The position numbers and the translations under genes are program-made. The notes beneath the pieces are model-generated. The model did not search any database, was not told the DNA's origin, and worked only from the letters and a program-made list of their open reading frames with translations. Shown here piece by piece: positions 8,272 to 17,451 of a DNA stretch of 64,000 nt. The DNA lies in the NCBI RefSeq assembly GCF_002783505.1, contig NZ_PFGL01000033.1:37603-101602 (forward strand), read 5' to 3'. The stretch's first letter is position 1. Every line of letters starts with the position of its first letter. The DNA is from Shewanella sp. CG12_big_fil_rev_8_21_14_0_65_47_15. Lineage in GTDB: Bacteria > Pseudomonadota > Gammaproteobacteria > Enterobacterales > Shewanellaceae.

Positions 8272-10596
8272 CTACTCTGGATTAATCAAGTCACCAAATC
8301 TAAACAAGCGGTTGTACCAAAATGGCGCTAAATCCCGCCTGTAGGTTTTAACGAACTGTTCATTCTGCTGAAAAATCACACTAATTTGCCCCTCTTCCCC
8401 TGTTGTTAGATACATAATATTGCGTCGTTGATATCGCTCGATAACCGCGGGTTTAGGGAATCCATATCGATTAGCGAGCCCTGCTGGAAACAATACGAGT
8501 TCCGGTGCAACGGCATCAATAAAAGCATCGGTCGATGAGGTTTTACTGCCATGGTGTGGTGCGACTAGCACCTGATTCGCTAAGGGTGTCGACTGCATCT
8601 GTGCCTGTGTCACTAATCTTGCCTCCGTTTCCTTCTCGATATCGCCGGTCAATAATATGCTCTGCTGACCATCACCGATCCGCAGCACACAGGAACCATT
8701 ATTCCCCGCGATGGCTGTGTCAGGTGACAGAACCGACAAGTTAAGCGATTGCCATCTTATTTTGTTAGGGCGACAAGCCTGCCCGCCCAAATTAGGCACA
8801 TCGGTTATCCACTGAGCCTGCGGATAAGCTCGAGCGAGTACGGCAGCGCCTCCTGCATGGTCATTATCACTATGGCTAATAAAAATATAATCAATCTCTT
8901 CAATACCTTTGGCGCGCAAAAACGGCACAATCACCCGTTCGCTATAGCTAAAATCATCACCAAATGCAGCGCCAGTATCATAAATAAGTCCCCTACCATC
9001 CTTTTCCACCACAACGGCGAGTCCTTGGCCAACATCTAATAAATGCACTGTCCAAGAGGATGATTTAAGTGGCAACCATTTTAATAACATAATAAATATC
9101 AGTGGCATAAAGAAACATCCCATCACGCCATACCAGGGCCAGTATTTATGATGGTGAGGGATATAACGCCAAAGTATTCCCCCTAACAATGCAAAAAGCC
9201 CTATTGCCAAGGCGCTATCTGGCACAGCTTGCCAGTGGGCTGGCAAGCTGCCACTGATATCTAATAATTTGTCATAGGGCATTAACATCCAATCGCTTAG
9301 GCGCAATAACCCTATCCACGGGGCTCCCCAAAGCGTACTCAGCCACCAAAGCGCAAAGCCCGCCATGGCCAGTGGAATAACCACAAAACTAAACCAGGGC
9401 ACGGCCAGCATATTCATCCATAAACTGTGGATGCTCATCCCCCCAAAAAGGATCGCTTGCACTAGCCCAAGACCGAGGCTCAGCCGCCACTGAATTGACC
9501 AGAACTGCCTTAAACCAGCCCCAAAACGTACTGCAAGATTGACATTCTCAGTCAAAGGCCGAGGTTTGGGTGCCGTTTCTAGGGTGTATAAAATAATCGC
9601 TAATGCGCAAAATGACAGCCAGAATCCAGCACTTAAACAAGATAATGGGTCAATCAACAACACCACAAATAAGGCAAATAATAGGCGCTCCCATGGGCTA
9701 GAAAAACGCTTTAATAGACTCAACAACATCAGCAGTAATATCATCACAAGTGCACGTTGAGTCGATACGCCAAACCCTGCTAGATAGGCATAAAAAATGG
9801 CCCCCACGCCCGAGAATACTAAGGTGAAGAACACATTTCGACGACTCGGATTGGGGGCGTAACGGGTGAGCGCAAACAAGGTGCACGCATAAATCCATGC
9901 GGTCACCACAGACAAATGCAAACCAGAGATAGCGACGAGGTGACCCGTCCCCGTTTGCCTAAGTGCTTGCCACCTCGTTTGGGAGATAAGCCGCTTATCG
10001 CCTAAAATAAGTGCTAACAGTATGTCACCCTGTGGCAATGTCGATAACTGCGGGCTTAGTTGTGTAATGAGCCGATTTCGTAATGAGGGGCGGGATTCGA
10101 GCAACTCAGCTTTTATAATTCTTCCTTTCCCGACGATATGCTGGCTAATCAATTGCTTTTGTTCGTTATATCCACCTTGATTTAAGACACTCGAGATGCT
10201 CTTAGGCGCCAAAGTAAATAGCCAAACCTGCCCGACTTCGACCTCTAGGGGCGCTTTCCAAGTCAACCTTAGCTTAGCCTGTGGCCCCAAGATTAAATTT
10301 GGTTTAATGATTGAGATATCCAAACTTAGCCAGTCGCTGTTTTGACTAACTAGTGATATGATTTCGCCCCTCACCTGAATAGGTTGTTGTAACACTGGAA
10401 GATCCTGCCTAGATAATCCTAAGCAAAAACCAGTTAGCCATACCATAGCAAAGAGTCCACCCGAATAGATGGGGGCTTTTTGATATAGGATTATGGCCCC
10501 AACGAAAAGATAGGGTAAATAACTGACTGGCGGCAGCGATGGCCACAACATCGCTGACAACAAGGTGGCACTAAAGCCAAAGATGAATCGATTCAT
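8272..10596 (-). CDS. comEC: DNA internalisation protein ComEC/Rec2
   Basis: 774 residues. ComEC forms the inner-membrane channel that takes single-stranded DNA into the cytoplasm during transformation. The N-terminal third has several membrane spans and the ComEC N-domain, the middle holds the competence channel domain (LVAISGLHLSVV region), and the C-terminal part is a metallo-beta-lactamase-like domain with LLDVGQG and HSDNDHAGG metal-binding motifs. The length is normal and no frame break is seen. It is upstream of msbA and divergent from the DUF2062 gene. The presence of comEC does not by itself show that the strain is naturally transformable. Confidence 0.95.
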   Translation of the reverse strand: MNRFIFGFSATLLSAMLWPSLPPVSYLPYLFVGAIILYQKAPIYSGGLFAMVWLTGFCLGLSRQDLPVLQQPIQVRGEIISLVSQNSDWLSLDISIIKPNLILGPQAKLRLTWKAPLEVEVGQVWLFTLAPKSISSVLNQGGYNEQKQLISQHIVGKGRIIKAELLESRPSLRNRLITQLSPQLSTLPQGDILLALILGDKRLISQTRWQALRQTGTGHLVAISGLHLSVVTAWIYACTLFALTRYAPNPSRRNVFFTLVFSGVGAIFYAYLAGFGVSTQRALVMILLLMLLSLLKRFSSPWERLLFALFVVLLIDPLSCLSAGFWLSFCALAIILYTLETAPKPRPLTENVNLAVRFGAGLRQFWSIQWRLSLGLGLVQAILFGGMSIHSLWMNMLAVPWFSFVVIPLAMAGFALWWLSTLWGAPWIGLLRLSDWMLMPYDKLLDISGSLPAHWQAVPDSALAIGLFALLGGILWRYIPHHHKYWPWYGVMGCFFMPLIFIMLLKWLPLKSSSWTVHLLDVGQGLAVVVEKDGRGLIYDTGAAFGDDFSYSERVIVPFLRAKGIEEIDYIFISHSDNDHAGGAAVLARAYPQAQWITDVPNLGGQACRPNKIRWQSLNLSVLSPDTAIAGNNGSCVLRIGDGQQSILLTGDIEKETEARLVTQAQMQSTPLANQVLVAPHHGSKTSSTDAFIDAVAPELVLFPAGLANRYGFPKPAVIERYQRRNIMYLTTGEEGQISVIFQQNEQFVKTYRRDLAPFWYNRLFRFGDLINPE

Positions 10597-10628
10597 AGTG
10601 AATTAAGTTAAGACAGCAATTTCAGCCT

Positions 10629-11138
10629 ATGCCAAAAAAATTAATAAAAAGATTTATGCCAAAGCCTGAAACTTTGCGTGAGCATAAACACTTACGCATG
10701 TTCGGACAATTACTACACAATCCTAATCTGTGGGCACTGAACAGAAAATCAGCCCCAGGCGCCTTTGCTGTTGGTCTATTTGTGGCTTGGATACCTATGC
10801 CATTTCAAATGGTCGTTGCTGCTGCATTTGCTATTTTCTTTAACGTCAACATCCCCGTTTCGGTCGCTTTAGTATGGATCACGAATCCCTTAACTATGCC
10901 CGTGATGTTTTACGGCGCTTACTTATTAGGCGCAAAAATTCTCGGCCATGCCCCACAGGAATTTGCCTTTGAGGCAAGTTGGCAATGGATTGAAGCCTCG
11001 CTTACGACTATTGGCCCCGCCTTTTTATTAGGCTGTCTGGTGTTAGGTGTAATTTTTTCGGCGACGGGTTATTTATTGATCAGTAACTTTTGGAAGTACT
11101 CCATCATGTTTAAGTGGCAAAAACGTAAGAATAAATAA
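10629..11138 (+). CDS. DUF2062 domain membrane protein
   Basis: 169 residues. The DUF2062 signature is visible: a charged N-terminus, then a segment GAFAVGLFVAWIPMPFQM, an amphipathic stretch and the ITNPLTMPVMF motif. Two or three membrane spans follow. Members occur near comEC and msbA in many gammaproteobacteria. The function is not established. It is divergent from comEC with 32 bases between the starts, so the promoters must overlap or lie inside the genes. An imperfect GCCCAGA / TCTGGGC hairpin lies 27 bases after the stop. Confidence 0.9.
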   Translation: MPKKLIKRFMPKPETLREHKHLRMFGQLLHNPNLWALNRKSAPGAFAVGLFVAWIPMPFQMVVAAAFAIFFNVNIPVSVALVWITNPLTMPVMFYGAYLLGAKILGHAPQEFAFEASWQWIEASLTTIGPAFLLGCLVLGVIFSATGYLLISNFWKYSIMFKWQKRKNK

Positions 11139-11353
11139 TTCACTCGCTTACGCTAAGAATGTAGAGCCCAGACGATGCTTCTGGGCCTAAGTTGGCTTGA
11201 CGTTAACACAGTATCAACTCCCCCCTAAATCCCGCCCTAAAATAGCTGTAATACCCAACCTGGTTAGTCAAGTACTCACTATGGGATATATACATTCATT
11301 TAATTTGCAGCTTAAAATATGGCAAGTTTATACCCTAAATTAAGCCATATTTT

Positions 11354-12526
11354 ATGTTAAACATCGACGAACCCGCACACCTCCAACCTAAAATGGCCCT
11401 TTTTCGGCTAGGCTTTAGACCCTTCTTCCTCTTTGCCAGTGTATTTAGCGTGTTTGCATTGATTATCTGGGGGAGCTTTCTCGCTGGGATAAATGTATTA
11501 CCTAGCACACTTAATCCGTTATGGTGGCATGGCCATGAAATGATCTTTGGTTTTGTGTGTGCCGTTGTCGCAGGTTTTTTGCTCACCGCAGTGCAAAACT
11601 GGACAGGTCGGCCAGGGCTAAAAGGCTTAGCCTTACTCGGACTCTTTTGTGTTTGGCTACTGCCACGGATTTTATTGTTCGCCCCCTTTGGAATACCATT
11701 TCCCCTGATAATGGTACTCGATTTACTCTTTTTACCCCTTACCGCCTTATTACTCGCCATTGCAGTTATCCAAGTGCGTCAATGGCGTAATTTTGTCTTT
11801 ATTCCGATTTTAAGTCTGCTCACAATACTTAATGGGCTAAGTTATTACGGACTACTCACACAACAGTTTGAGTGGATCAACAATGGCTTATATGGCGCAA
11901 TCCTGATGATCAGCGTTATCGTCGCCCTACTCGGTGGCCGCGTGATCCCCTTTTTCACTGAACGGGCAACCCAATGGCAGCGCCAAAGCTCACTTGCTTG
12001 GCTTGAGTGGTTAAGCTTTGCCAGTTTACTCACTTTAACGATAAGCCTCTTTTTACAACATGAACTCAGCATAAGAATGATTGCAGGGTTGGCGAGCCTA
12101 GTGCTCTTACTCCGTTGGAATCGCTGGGGATGGCGGGCAAGCTGGGGAGTGCCATTACTATGGTCGCTACACTTAAGCTATTTGTGCATTCCCATGGGAC
12201 TGGCATTAATTGCCATAGGGTTACCACTCTCGGTAGGTATGCATGCCATCACGGTAGGCGGTCTAGGCGGTATGATATTAGCGATGATGTCACGGGTCTC
12301 CTTGGGCCATACTGGTCGACAACTTAAACCACCTCGTCCTGTGGTGTTCGGGTTTATTCTCATCTTATTAGCAACGCTCCTTAGAGTATTCGCTGGGATA
12401 CTCACCCAATGGTCAAGTGAGCTACTGCTAGGGGCAATTAGTGGCTGGATCTTAGCCTTTAGCTGTTTCTGCTACTGTTATGGCCCAATGCTCTGCCAAC
12501 CAAGGGCGGATGGACGCCCAGGTTAA
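11354..12526 (+). CDS. nnrS: NnrS family haem/copper membrane protein
   Basis: 390 residues with about 12 hydrophobic spans. The N-terminal region has the NnrS features FRLGFRPFFL and WWHGHEMIFG, whose histidines are thought to bind haem and copper, and further conserved histidines lie at VGMHAITVGG and SLGHTGR. NnrS proteins help protect cells from nitric oxide stress and are often under FNR or NO-responsive control. I saw no clear FNR or NsrR site in the 215 bases upstream. It is not next to denitrification genes here. Confidence 0.92.
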   Translation: MLNIDEPAHLQPKMALFRLGFRPFFLFASVFSVFALIIWGSFLAGINVLPSTLNPLWWHGHEMIFGFVCAVVAGFLLTAVQNWTGRPGLKGLALLGLFCVWLLPRILLFAPFGIPFPLIMVLDLLFLPLTALLLAIAVIQVRQWRNFVFIPILSLLTILNGLSYYGLLTQQFEWINNGLYGAILMISVIVALLGGRVIPFFTERATQWQRQSSLAWLEWLSFASLLTLTISLFLQHELSIRMIAGLASLVLLLRWNRWGWRASWGVPLLWSLHLSYLCIPMGLALIAIGLPLSVGMHAITVGGLGGMILAMMSRVSLGHTGRQLKPPRPVVFGFILILLATLLRVFAGILTQWSSELLLGAISGWILAFSCFCYCYGPMLCQPRADGRPG

Positions 12527-12559
12527 GCTTGCCTTCTTTTCTGTGACCAATTCATATCT

Positions 12560-12575
12560 TGTGAATTGAGTCACA
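12560..12575 (+). promoter_or_regulatory. Candidate CRP binding site upstream of psiE
   Basis: TGTGA-ATTGAG-TCACA is an exact match to the CRP core (TGTGA, 6-base spacer, TCACA). It is centred about 83 bases upstream of the psiE start. The same stretch is part of a larger near-palindrome spanning about 12540-12577, which could also be a terminator-like hairpin after nnrS. Confidence 0.6.
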
Positions 12576-12592
12576 GAGAATTCCCGCACTTT

Positions 12593-12644
12593 TCCCTACT
12601 AACGTATTTTTACTGTTACTATTTATAAAAATATTTAGTAGGGA
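12593..12644 (+). promoter_or_regulatory. Inverted repeat covering the psiE ribosome binding site
   Basis: TCCCTACTAA (12593-12602) is the exact reverse complement of TTAGTAGGGA (12635-12644). The right arm contains most of the Shine-Dalgarno sequence TAGGGAG that precedes the ATG at 12651. In RNA, the left arm could hide the ribosome binding site. The 32-base loop is AT-rich. Confidence 0.35.
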
Positions 12645-12650
12645 GTTGCT

Positions 12651-13055
12651 ATGCCATTTTATCGCCAATACGGTGCCAAAGGGCTAAAAGCCGTAGAACA
12701 TTTGGTATTAATCATTATTGCCATTGCCACCGTCGTCGCCATCGGACAAGAAATTGTTCACATTTTCTCAGTCGGAGCTGTCGCACTCGCTGACTTGCTA
12801 TTGTTATTTATTTATCTCGAAGTCTTAGCCATGGTGGCTAACTATGCAGAGTCAGGCAAACTCCCTGTACGTATGCCTCTCTATATTGCTATTGTCGCCT
12901 TAGCCCGTTATCTGATCTTAGACATGAAAAGCATGGATGATTGGCGCATTGCGGCGATTTCGATTTCAACCTTGATCTTAGCGGGAACAGTGATCGTCAT
13001 CCGTTGGGGCCAATTAAAAATGCCTTATCCTAAAAATCAAGAATACGACAATTAA
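12651..13055 (+). CDS. psiE: Phosphate-starvation-inducible PsiE family protein
   Basis: 134 residues with four hydrophobic spans, matching the length and pattern of the PsiE family (conserved VEHLVLIIIAIATV, DLLLLFIYLEVLAMVANY and MPLYIAIVALARYLI segments). Its biochemical role is unknown. In E. coli, psiE is induced through PhoB and repressed by cAMP-CRP. The candidate CRP site upstream agrees with that second control, but no convincing Pho box was seen. The start has a strong ribosome binding site, part of a possible hairpin. Confidence 0.92.
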   Translation: MPFYRQYGAKGLKAVEHLVLIIIAIATVVAIGQEIVHIFSVGAVALADLLLLFIYLEVLAMVANYAESGKLPVRMPLYIAIVALARYLILDMKSMDDWRIAAISISTLILAGTVIVIRWGQLKMPYPKNQEYDN

Positions 13056-13213
13056 TCAGCCACCTGAGTTGGTGCTATTGAAGGATCATTCACTGGCACC
13101 TGCAGTCCTCGTTTTAAAACTACTATCAAAGACCTAGCTTTCACATTGGTATTCTGTGAAAAAGCAATTATGCTAGTTTTACTGGGATCAATTATTTACG
13201 GGGCAATCGAGTT

Positions 13214-13516
13214 ATGGGTCACCATCCTACTGGTTTTGAAGAAAAACGCACGTCACTGCGAGTGGATATGGAAGCGGAACGTGTCCTCCTGCATTGGAGC
13301 GATCAACAGGGAGTCGAACACACAGATGAAGGCGTTTGTATCGATTTAGCCAGAAGAGGGATTTTATTCGACTATAAAAAACCTTTCGCGCTGGGTGAAT
13401 TAATCGAAGTCACTTTTAATCCCAACACCTCCCAGCAAAATACCGTCAAGGGCCAAGTATGCCGTTGCTCGCAATGCCACGAGCAAAGCTACCATATCGC
13501 CATGCAATTGCTTTAA
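13214..13516 (+). CDS. PilZ domain protein (probable c-di-GMP receptor)
   Basis: 100 residues, essentially one PilZ domain. The c-di-GMP-binding motifs are present: RTSLR (RxxxR) at residues 12-16 and DLARRG at 44-49, in which alanine replaces the usual serine. The C-terminal half has three cysteines close together (VCRCSQC). No output domain is attached, so it would act by binding a partner. It is 77 bases upstream of the parA-like gene on the same strand and may be co-transcribed with it. Confidence 0.85.
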   Translation: MGHHPTGFEEKRTSLRVDMEAERVLLHWSDQQGVEHTDEGVCIDLARRGILFDYKKPFALGELIEVTFNPNTSQQNTVKGQVCRCSQCHEQSYHIAMQLL

Positions 13517-13593
13517 TTTAACTTAAGCTACGCAGGGTAAGCCGGGCTGTTCTACACTGAATTAATTGAAAGATCCACGCAGGGGACGTCACT

Positions 13594-14262
13594 ATGATTT
13601 TGTTGGTAGGTGGTGAGAAAGGAGGAAGTGGCAAGAGTTGTCTCGCGCAAAACCTCGCGGTTTATATTAAGCAAAAATTCGATGCAAACGTCCTTATGGT
13701 CGATTGTGATCCACAGCGGACCACATCCGATTGGATCCAAGCCCGAAACAATGATCCTAGTTTACCCGCCATCAACTGTATTCAGCTCTATGGTAAAATT
13801 CGCAATGACTTACTGAGCCTAAATGAACGTTTCGAGTATGTCATTGTTGACTGTGGTGGCCAGGATAACCTCGCAATGCGTGCCGCAATGTCAGTAGCAA
13901 CTTATGTGGTGATCCCACTTAGGCCTAAGAGGCGAGATCTTAAAACCCTGCCCCATATGGAGGATATGCTAAGTACCTGTAAAATGGTCAATCCTAAAAT
14001 GGTGGCTACCATAGTGTTGACGCAATGCCCTGCTCTGCCAACACAGTTTAAGCGTATTTTAGAGGCAAAAGACGTAGTGCAATCCTTTGGGCTAAGGGTG
14101 CTCAACTCAGTGACCTTTTGCCGTAACATTTATGATGACAGTGAGGAAAAAGGCTCTTCGGTCATCGAAATTGAGCCGGATGGTAAAGCCGCTGATGAAA
14201 TTCGCGCCATAGTGGATGAGCTATTCACTTTACCACCAGAAAATAGCTATGAGCTTAACTGA
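13594..14262 (+). CDS. Orphan ParA-family ATPase
   Basis: 222 residues. The deviant Walker A motif KGGSGKS with the signature lysine (Lys9, Lys14) is near the N-terminus. The Walker A' segment VDCDPQRTTSDW and the VIVDCGG stretch follow, as in plasmid-type ParA and MinD proteins. ParA ATPases bind the nucleoid and move DNA or protein cargo with the help of a partner. It is too short for the chromosomal ParA that pairs with ParB and is far from any origin gene seen here. The next gene overlaps by 14 bases and is its likely partner. The cargo is unknown. Confidence 0.9.
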   Translation: MILLVGGEKGGSGKSCLAQNLAVYIKQKFDANVLMVDCDPQRTTSDWIQARNNDPSLPAINCIQLYGKIRNDLLSLNERFEYVIVDCGGQDNLAMRAAMSVATYVVIPLRPKRRDLKTLPHMEDMLSTCKMVNPKMVATIVLTQCPALPTQFKRILEAKDVVQSFGLRVLNSVTFCRNIYDDSEEKGSSVIEIEPDGKAADEIRAIVDELFTLPPENSYELN

Positions 14263-14590
14263 TCTTAAACGCAAGAAACCCAAACAAATCATCACGCCAG
14301 TTTCTGTCGATGATTTTATTGAGGATGCCAATAACTACGCCTTAGGTAAGGCGAGTCTTTTAGCTGCACCACCAACAAATGTCCAACGGGGTTTAGATAA
14401 AAAGTCGGCCAAAATTTACCGGCACGCCACTTTTACGCTGACAGAAACCAGTATCTCCCAACTCGATATACTGTCAAAGGACACTAAAATAGCTAAGTCT
14501 CGCTTATTGCGGATTTTAATTGAGGAGTTCAGCCAACGCACTGCCGCCGAACAACACAGAATCGTCCATAAAGATGAGGATGAGCGTTAA
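14249..14590 (+). CDS. Small basic protein, likely ribbon-helix-helix partner of ParA
   Basis: 113 residues from the ATG at 14249, which overlaps the parA stop by 14 bases. A longer frame starting at 14216 would run well into parA and is less likely. The N-terminus is lysine-rich (LKRKKPKQ). The C-terminal half (YRHATFTLTETSISQLDILS... and KSRLLRILIEEF) looks like a beta-strand followed by two helices, as in ribbon-helix-helix DNA-binding proteins. Small proteins of this kind often serve as the DNA-binding partner of short ParA proteins. That pairing is inferred from gene order. Confidence 0.75.
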   Translation: MSLTDLKRKKPKQIITPVSVDDFIEDANNYALGKASLLAAPPTNVQRGLDKKSAKIYRHATFTLTETSISQLDILSKDTKIAKSRLLRILIEEFSQRTAAEQHRIVHKDEDER

Positions 14591-14629
14591 TCAGCAGCAA
14601 TTATCTTCCTTTAAACTTATTTAGTGCTC

Positions 14630-14872
14630 TCAATGATGGCACTGCCGTCCAGCAACGAATGTCATTCCCAGCTCAGTTTCTTGAAGTTTCTCTTTACTCG
14701 TGAGTAAACTTAGCAACTCAATTGCAGTGAGATTTTCAGCACTACAAGTATGGTAACGCGCAGTATTGCCAAATTGCCGCGCCATAAGAGTGATCAATTC
14801 ATGCTTTAAAATGGGGCTTCCTTGAGCTACCATCAGCGCCATAACGTCATGACCGTGAACAGAGTCGGACAT
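14630..14872 (-). CDS. YecH family metal-binding protein
   Basis: 80 residues. The protein is histidine-rich at both ends (VHGHD near the start, RQCHH at the stop) and has a central RYHTCSAENLTAIELLSLL segment, which matches the YecH family. A zinc- or other metal-binding role is expected from the conserved His and Cys residues, but the function is unproven. It is convergent with the ParA partner gene and divergent from the btsS-like gene. Confidence 0.85.
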   Translation of the reverse strand: MSDSVHGHDVMALMVAQGSPILKHELITLMARQFGNTARYHTCSAENLTAIELLSLLTSKEKLQETELGMTFVAGRQCHH

Positions 14873-15000
14873 GTGTCCTCCAAAAGATGCAATTAAGATT
14901 GCTCTTTATAGCCGAACTGTTGAATTTGAACCCTGATCTCGCGCACATACTGTTCATTTGATTTGCTGCGTCGACCTCTGTGACGAAAATGTGAGCCTCT

Positions 15001-16683
15001 ATGTCCCTGATCCTCTTACTCACCCAGCAGATGTCACTGTACTTAGTGATTGTTTACTTAGTCAGTAAAACACCGCTTTTTAAGCTATTTGCTGAAACCT
15101 CACCCCGCTTACCCCACAAAATTTTTATCTATTTCATTTTTTCCAGCTTCTGCATTATGGCAACCTACTTTGGCGAGCAAACCTCAGGTGCGATTGCCAA
15201 TACCCGCGCCATGGGGGCGGTATTGGGAGGATTACTCGGCGGTCCAGTGACCGGATTGTTAGTCGGAGTGACAGGGGGATTACATCGCTACAGTATGGGT
15301 GGCTTTACCGATGTCGCCTGCGCCATATCGACAACACTGGAAGGCCTTTCGGCGGGGATGATCAGTTTTTATCTACGCAGAGCGGGCAAGAGCGAACTTA
15401 TCTACAACCCACTGCTGGTGTGTTTAGTCACCTTCTACGCTGAGATGATGCAAATGAGCATTATCCTGTTGATTGCACGCCCATTTGACGATGCATGGGA
15501 ACTTGTTCGTCAAATTGCGCCGCCGATGTTACTCGTTAATTCTATTGGTGCGGCGCTGTTTATGAGCATGATCCGCGATCAAAAGACGATGTTCGATAAA
15601 CTCTCCTCCAGCTTTTCGACTAAAGCCCTCAAAATTGCCGAACGTAGTGTGGGTTTACTCTCTAAAGGTTTTAATGAGGAAAGCAGCAGCAAGGTGGCGC
15701 AAATTGTGATTGAAGAAACCAATGTGGGCGCTGTGGCTATTACGGATAGGGAAAAACTCTTAGCTTTTATTGGGATCGGCGCCGATCACCATATCCCAGG
15801 CACGCCTATTTCATCAAAAATCACCCTCGAGGCCATTAATCAAAATAAGGTGATGTTTGCCGATGGCGTCGAAACACCCTATGCCTGCTCAATTTCGAAC
15901 CAATGCAAACTCGGCTCGAGTCTAGTGATCCCCTTGCGTAGTGACACTGAGGTCATAGGCACCATTAAATTGTATGAACCTAAAAATAAGCTGTTCTTGA
16001 ATATTAATCGCACCTTAGGTGAAGGTATCGCACGCTTGCTATCTAACCAAATTCTGTATGGGCGCTTCGAACAACAGCAAAACTTACTCACACAAGCGGA
16101 GTTAAAACTGCTGCAAGCCCAAGTCAACCCGCACTTTTTATTTAATGCGCTCAATACTATCAGTGCAATTATCAAACGCGATCCTGATATGTCCAAACAG
16201 CTATTACAGCAGTTGTCACAATTTTTACGGATAAACCTAAAGCGCACTACGGGTCTAGTCACTCTCGGGGATGAGCTAGATCACATCGCCTCCTATCTCA
16301 CCATTGAGAAGGCCCGTTTTATTGATAAATTACAAGTTAACATTGCCATACCTGAGTCACTCTACCATTGCAAAGTGCCCGCATTTACCCTGCAACCCAT
16401 CATAGAGAATGCCGTCAAACACGGCACATCACATATGATAGAGCAAGGGCAGATCAAAGTAACAGGCAAGCTAGATGACAATATTTTAGCGTTAGATGTC
16501 ACTGATAATGCAGGTTTATATCAGCCAGTCTCGGGTTCTGAAGGACTTGGAATGAACTTAGTCCATAAACGGATCCAAAACCTATTTGGCGAACAATATG
16601 GCATCACAGTAGAATGCGAGCCGGACGAATATACTAAAGTCACCATTCGCCTACCCATAGAACCAACGGAAACAAACACGTGA
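15001..16683 (+). CDS. btsS: LytS/BtsS-type sensor histidine kinase
   Basis: 560 residues. The N-terminal third holds the LytS-type five- or six-span membrane domain, with NTRAMGAVLGGLLGGP in the conserved position. A GAF-like domain follows (about 225-345). The kinase region has QVNPHFLFNALNTI with the phospho-acceptor His378, and an N-box region FTLQPIIENAVKHG, then the G-box EGLGMNL. It resembles E. coli BtsS (YehU), a high-affinity extracellular pyruvate sensor. It overlaps btsR by four bases and lies just upstream of a CstA-family transporter, as expected for a pyruvate or peptide uptake system. Confidence 0.92.
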   Translation: MSLILLLTQQMSLYLVIVYLVSKTPLFKLFAETSPRLPHKIFIYFIFSSFCIMATYFGEQTSGAIANTRAMGAVLGGLLGGPVTGLLVGVTGGLHRYSMGGFTDVACAISTTLEGLSAGMISFYLRRAGKSELIYNPLLVCLVTFYAEMMQMSIILLIARPFDDAWELVRQIAPPMLLVNSIGAALFMSMIRDQKTMFDKLSSSFSTKALKIAERSVGLLSKGFNEESSSKVAQIVIEETNVGAVAITDREKLLAFIGIGADHHIPGTPISSKITLEAINQNKVMFADGVETPYACSISNQCKLGSSLVIPLRSDTEVIGTIKLYEPKNKLFLNINRTLGEGIARLLSNQILYGRFEQQQNLLTQAELKLLQAQVNPHFLFNALNTISAIIKRDPDMSKQLLQQLSQFLRINLKRTTGLVTLGDELDHIASYLTIEKARFIDKLQVNIAIPESLYHCKVPAFTLQPIIENAVKHGTSHMIEQGQIKVTGKLDDNILALDVTDNAGLYQPVSGSEGLGMNLVHKRIQNLFGEQYGITVECEPDEYTKVTIRLPIEPTETNT

Positions 16684-17390
16684 TCACTTGTTTAATTGTG
16701 GATGATGAGCTGTTTGCTCGTGAGGAACTCGCCGACCTCCTCGGTCAAGAAGCCGATATTGACATTATCGGCCAATGCGCTAATGCCATCGAGGCATTGC
16801 AAACCATTGCTAAGGAAAAGCCCCAACTGGTTTTCCTCGACATTCAAATGCCGCGGATCTCGGGGATGGAATTAATTGCCATGCTCGATCCCGATACCTT
16901 ACCTAAAATCGTGTTTGTCACCGCCTATGACGAGTTTGCCGTGAAGGCCTTCGATAGCCATGCCTTCGATTATTTACTCAAACCCATAGATGCCGACAGA
17001 CTCAACCAAACCCTTAAGCGTGTTCGCAAAGATCTTACACCACAGGCTGTCAATGCCATCGCACCATCCAGTCTCGAGCATTTGCCCTGCTACAGCGGAA
17101 GCAAGTTAAAAGTCATTCCCATCCAAGATGTGGAATATGTGTTTAGTGATTTAAGCGGTATCCATGTCGCCTGCACTAAGGGAAAAGTCCACACCCAACT
17201 CACTCTAAAAGTGCTAGAGGAAAAGACGCCACTGGTACGCTGTCATCGCCAATATCTTATCTCACCTAAAGCCATCGCCGAGATTGAGCTACTCGATACT
17301 GGCGCCGAAGTCACCACCTTACTCGGAGATAAAGTGCCCGTATCACGCCGTTATCTTAAGAGCCTTAAGCAATTGTTTGGTTTTCAATAG
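16680..17390 (+). CDS. btsR: LytTR response regulator, BtsR-like
   Basis: 236 residues, starting at a GTG that overlaps the btsS stop (GTGA). A receiver domain with the acidic pair Asp8/Asp9, phospho-acceptor Asp54 (FLDIQMP) and the lysine in LKPID is followed by a LytTR DNA-binding domain (about residues 135-236). LytTR regulators bind directly repeated sites. A BtsR-like motif lies 62 bases after its stop, in front of the CstA-type gene, which is the predicted target. Confidence 0.94.
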   Translation: MITCLIVDDELFAREELADLLGQEADIDIIGQCANAIEALQTIAKEKPQLVFLDIQMPRISGMELIAMLDPDTLPKIVFVTAYDEFAVKAFDSHAFDYLLKPIDADRLNQTLKRVRKDLTPQAVNAIAPSSLEHLPCYSGSKLKVIPIQDVEYVFSDLSGIHVACTKGKVHTQLTLKVLEEKTPLVRCHRQYLISPKAIAEIELLDTGAEVTTLLGDKVPVSRRYLKSLKQLFGFQ

Positions 17391-17451
17391 CTATTTGAAC
17401 CGTTTAACCGCACCAGAGCACAGCTTAGGGCGATGCATACATACGTATGTA

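Noticed and set aside
13146..13349. 67-residue frame overlapping the PilZ gene
   Set aside because: It overlaps the well-supported PilZ frame and has no family resemblance; the PilZ motifs decide the frame.
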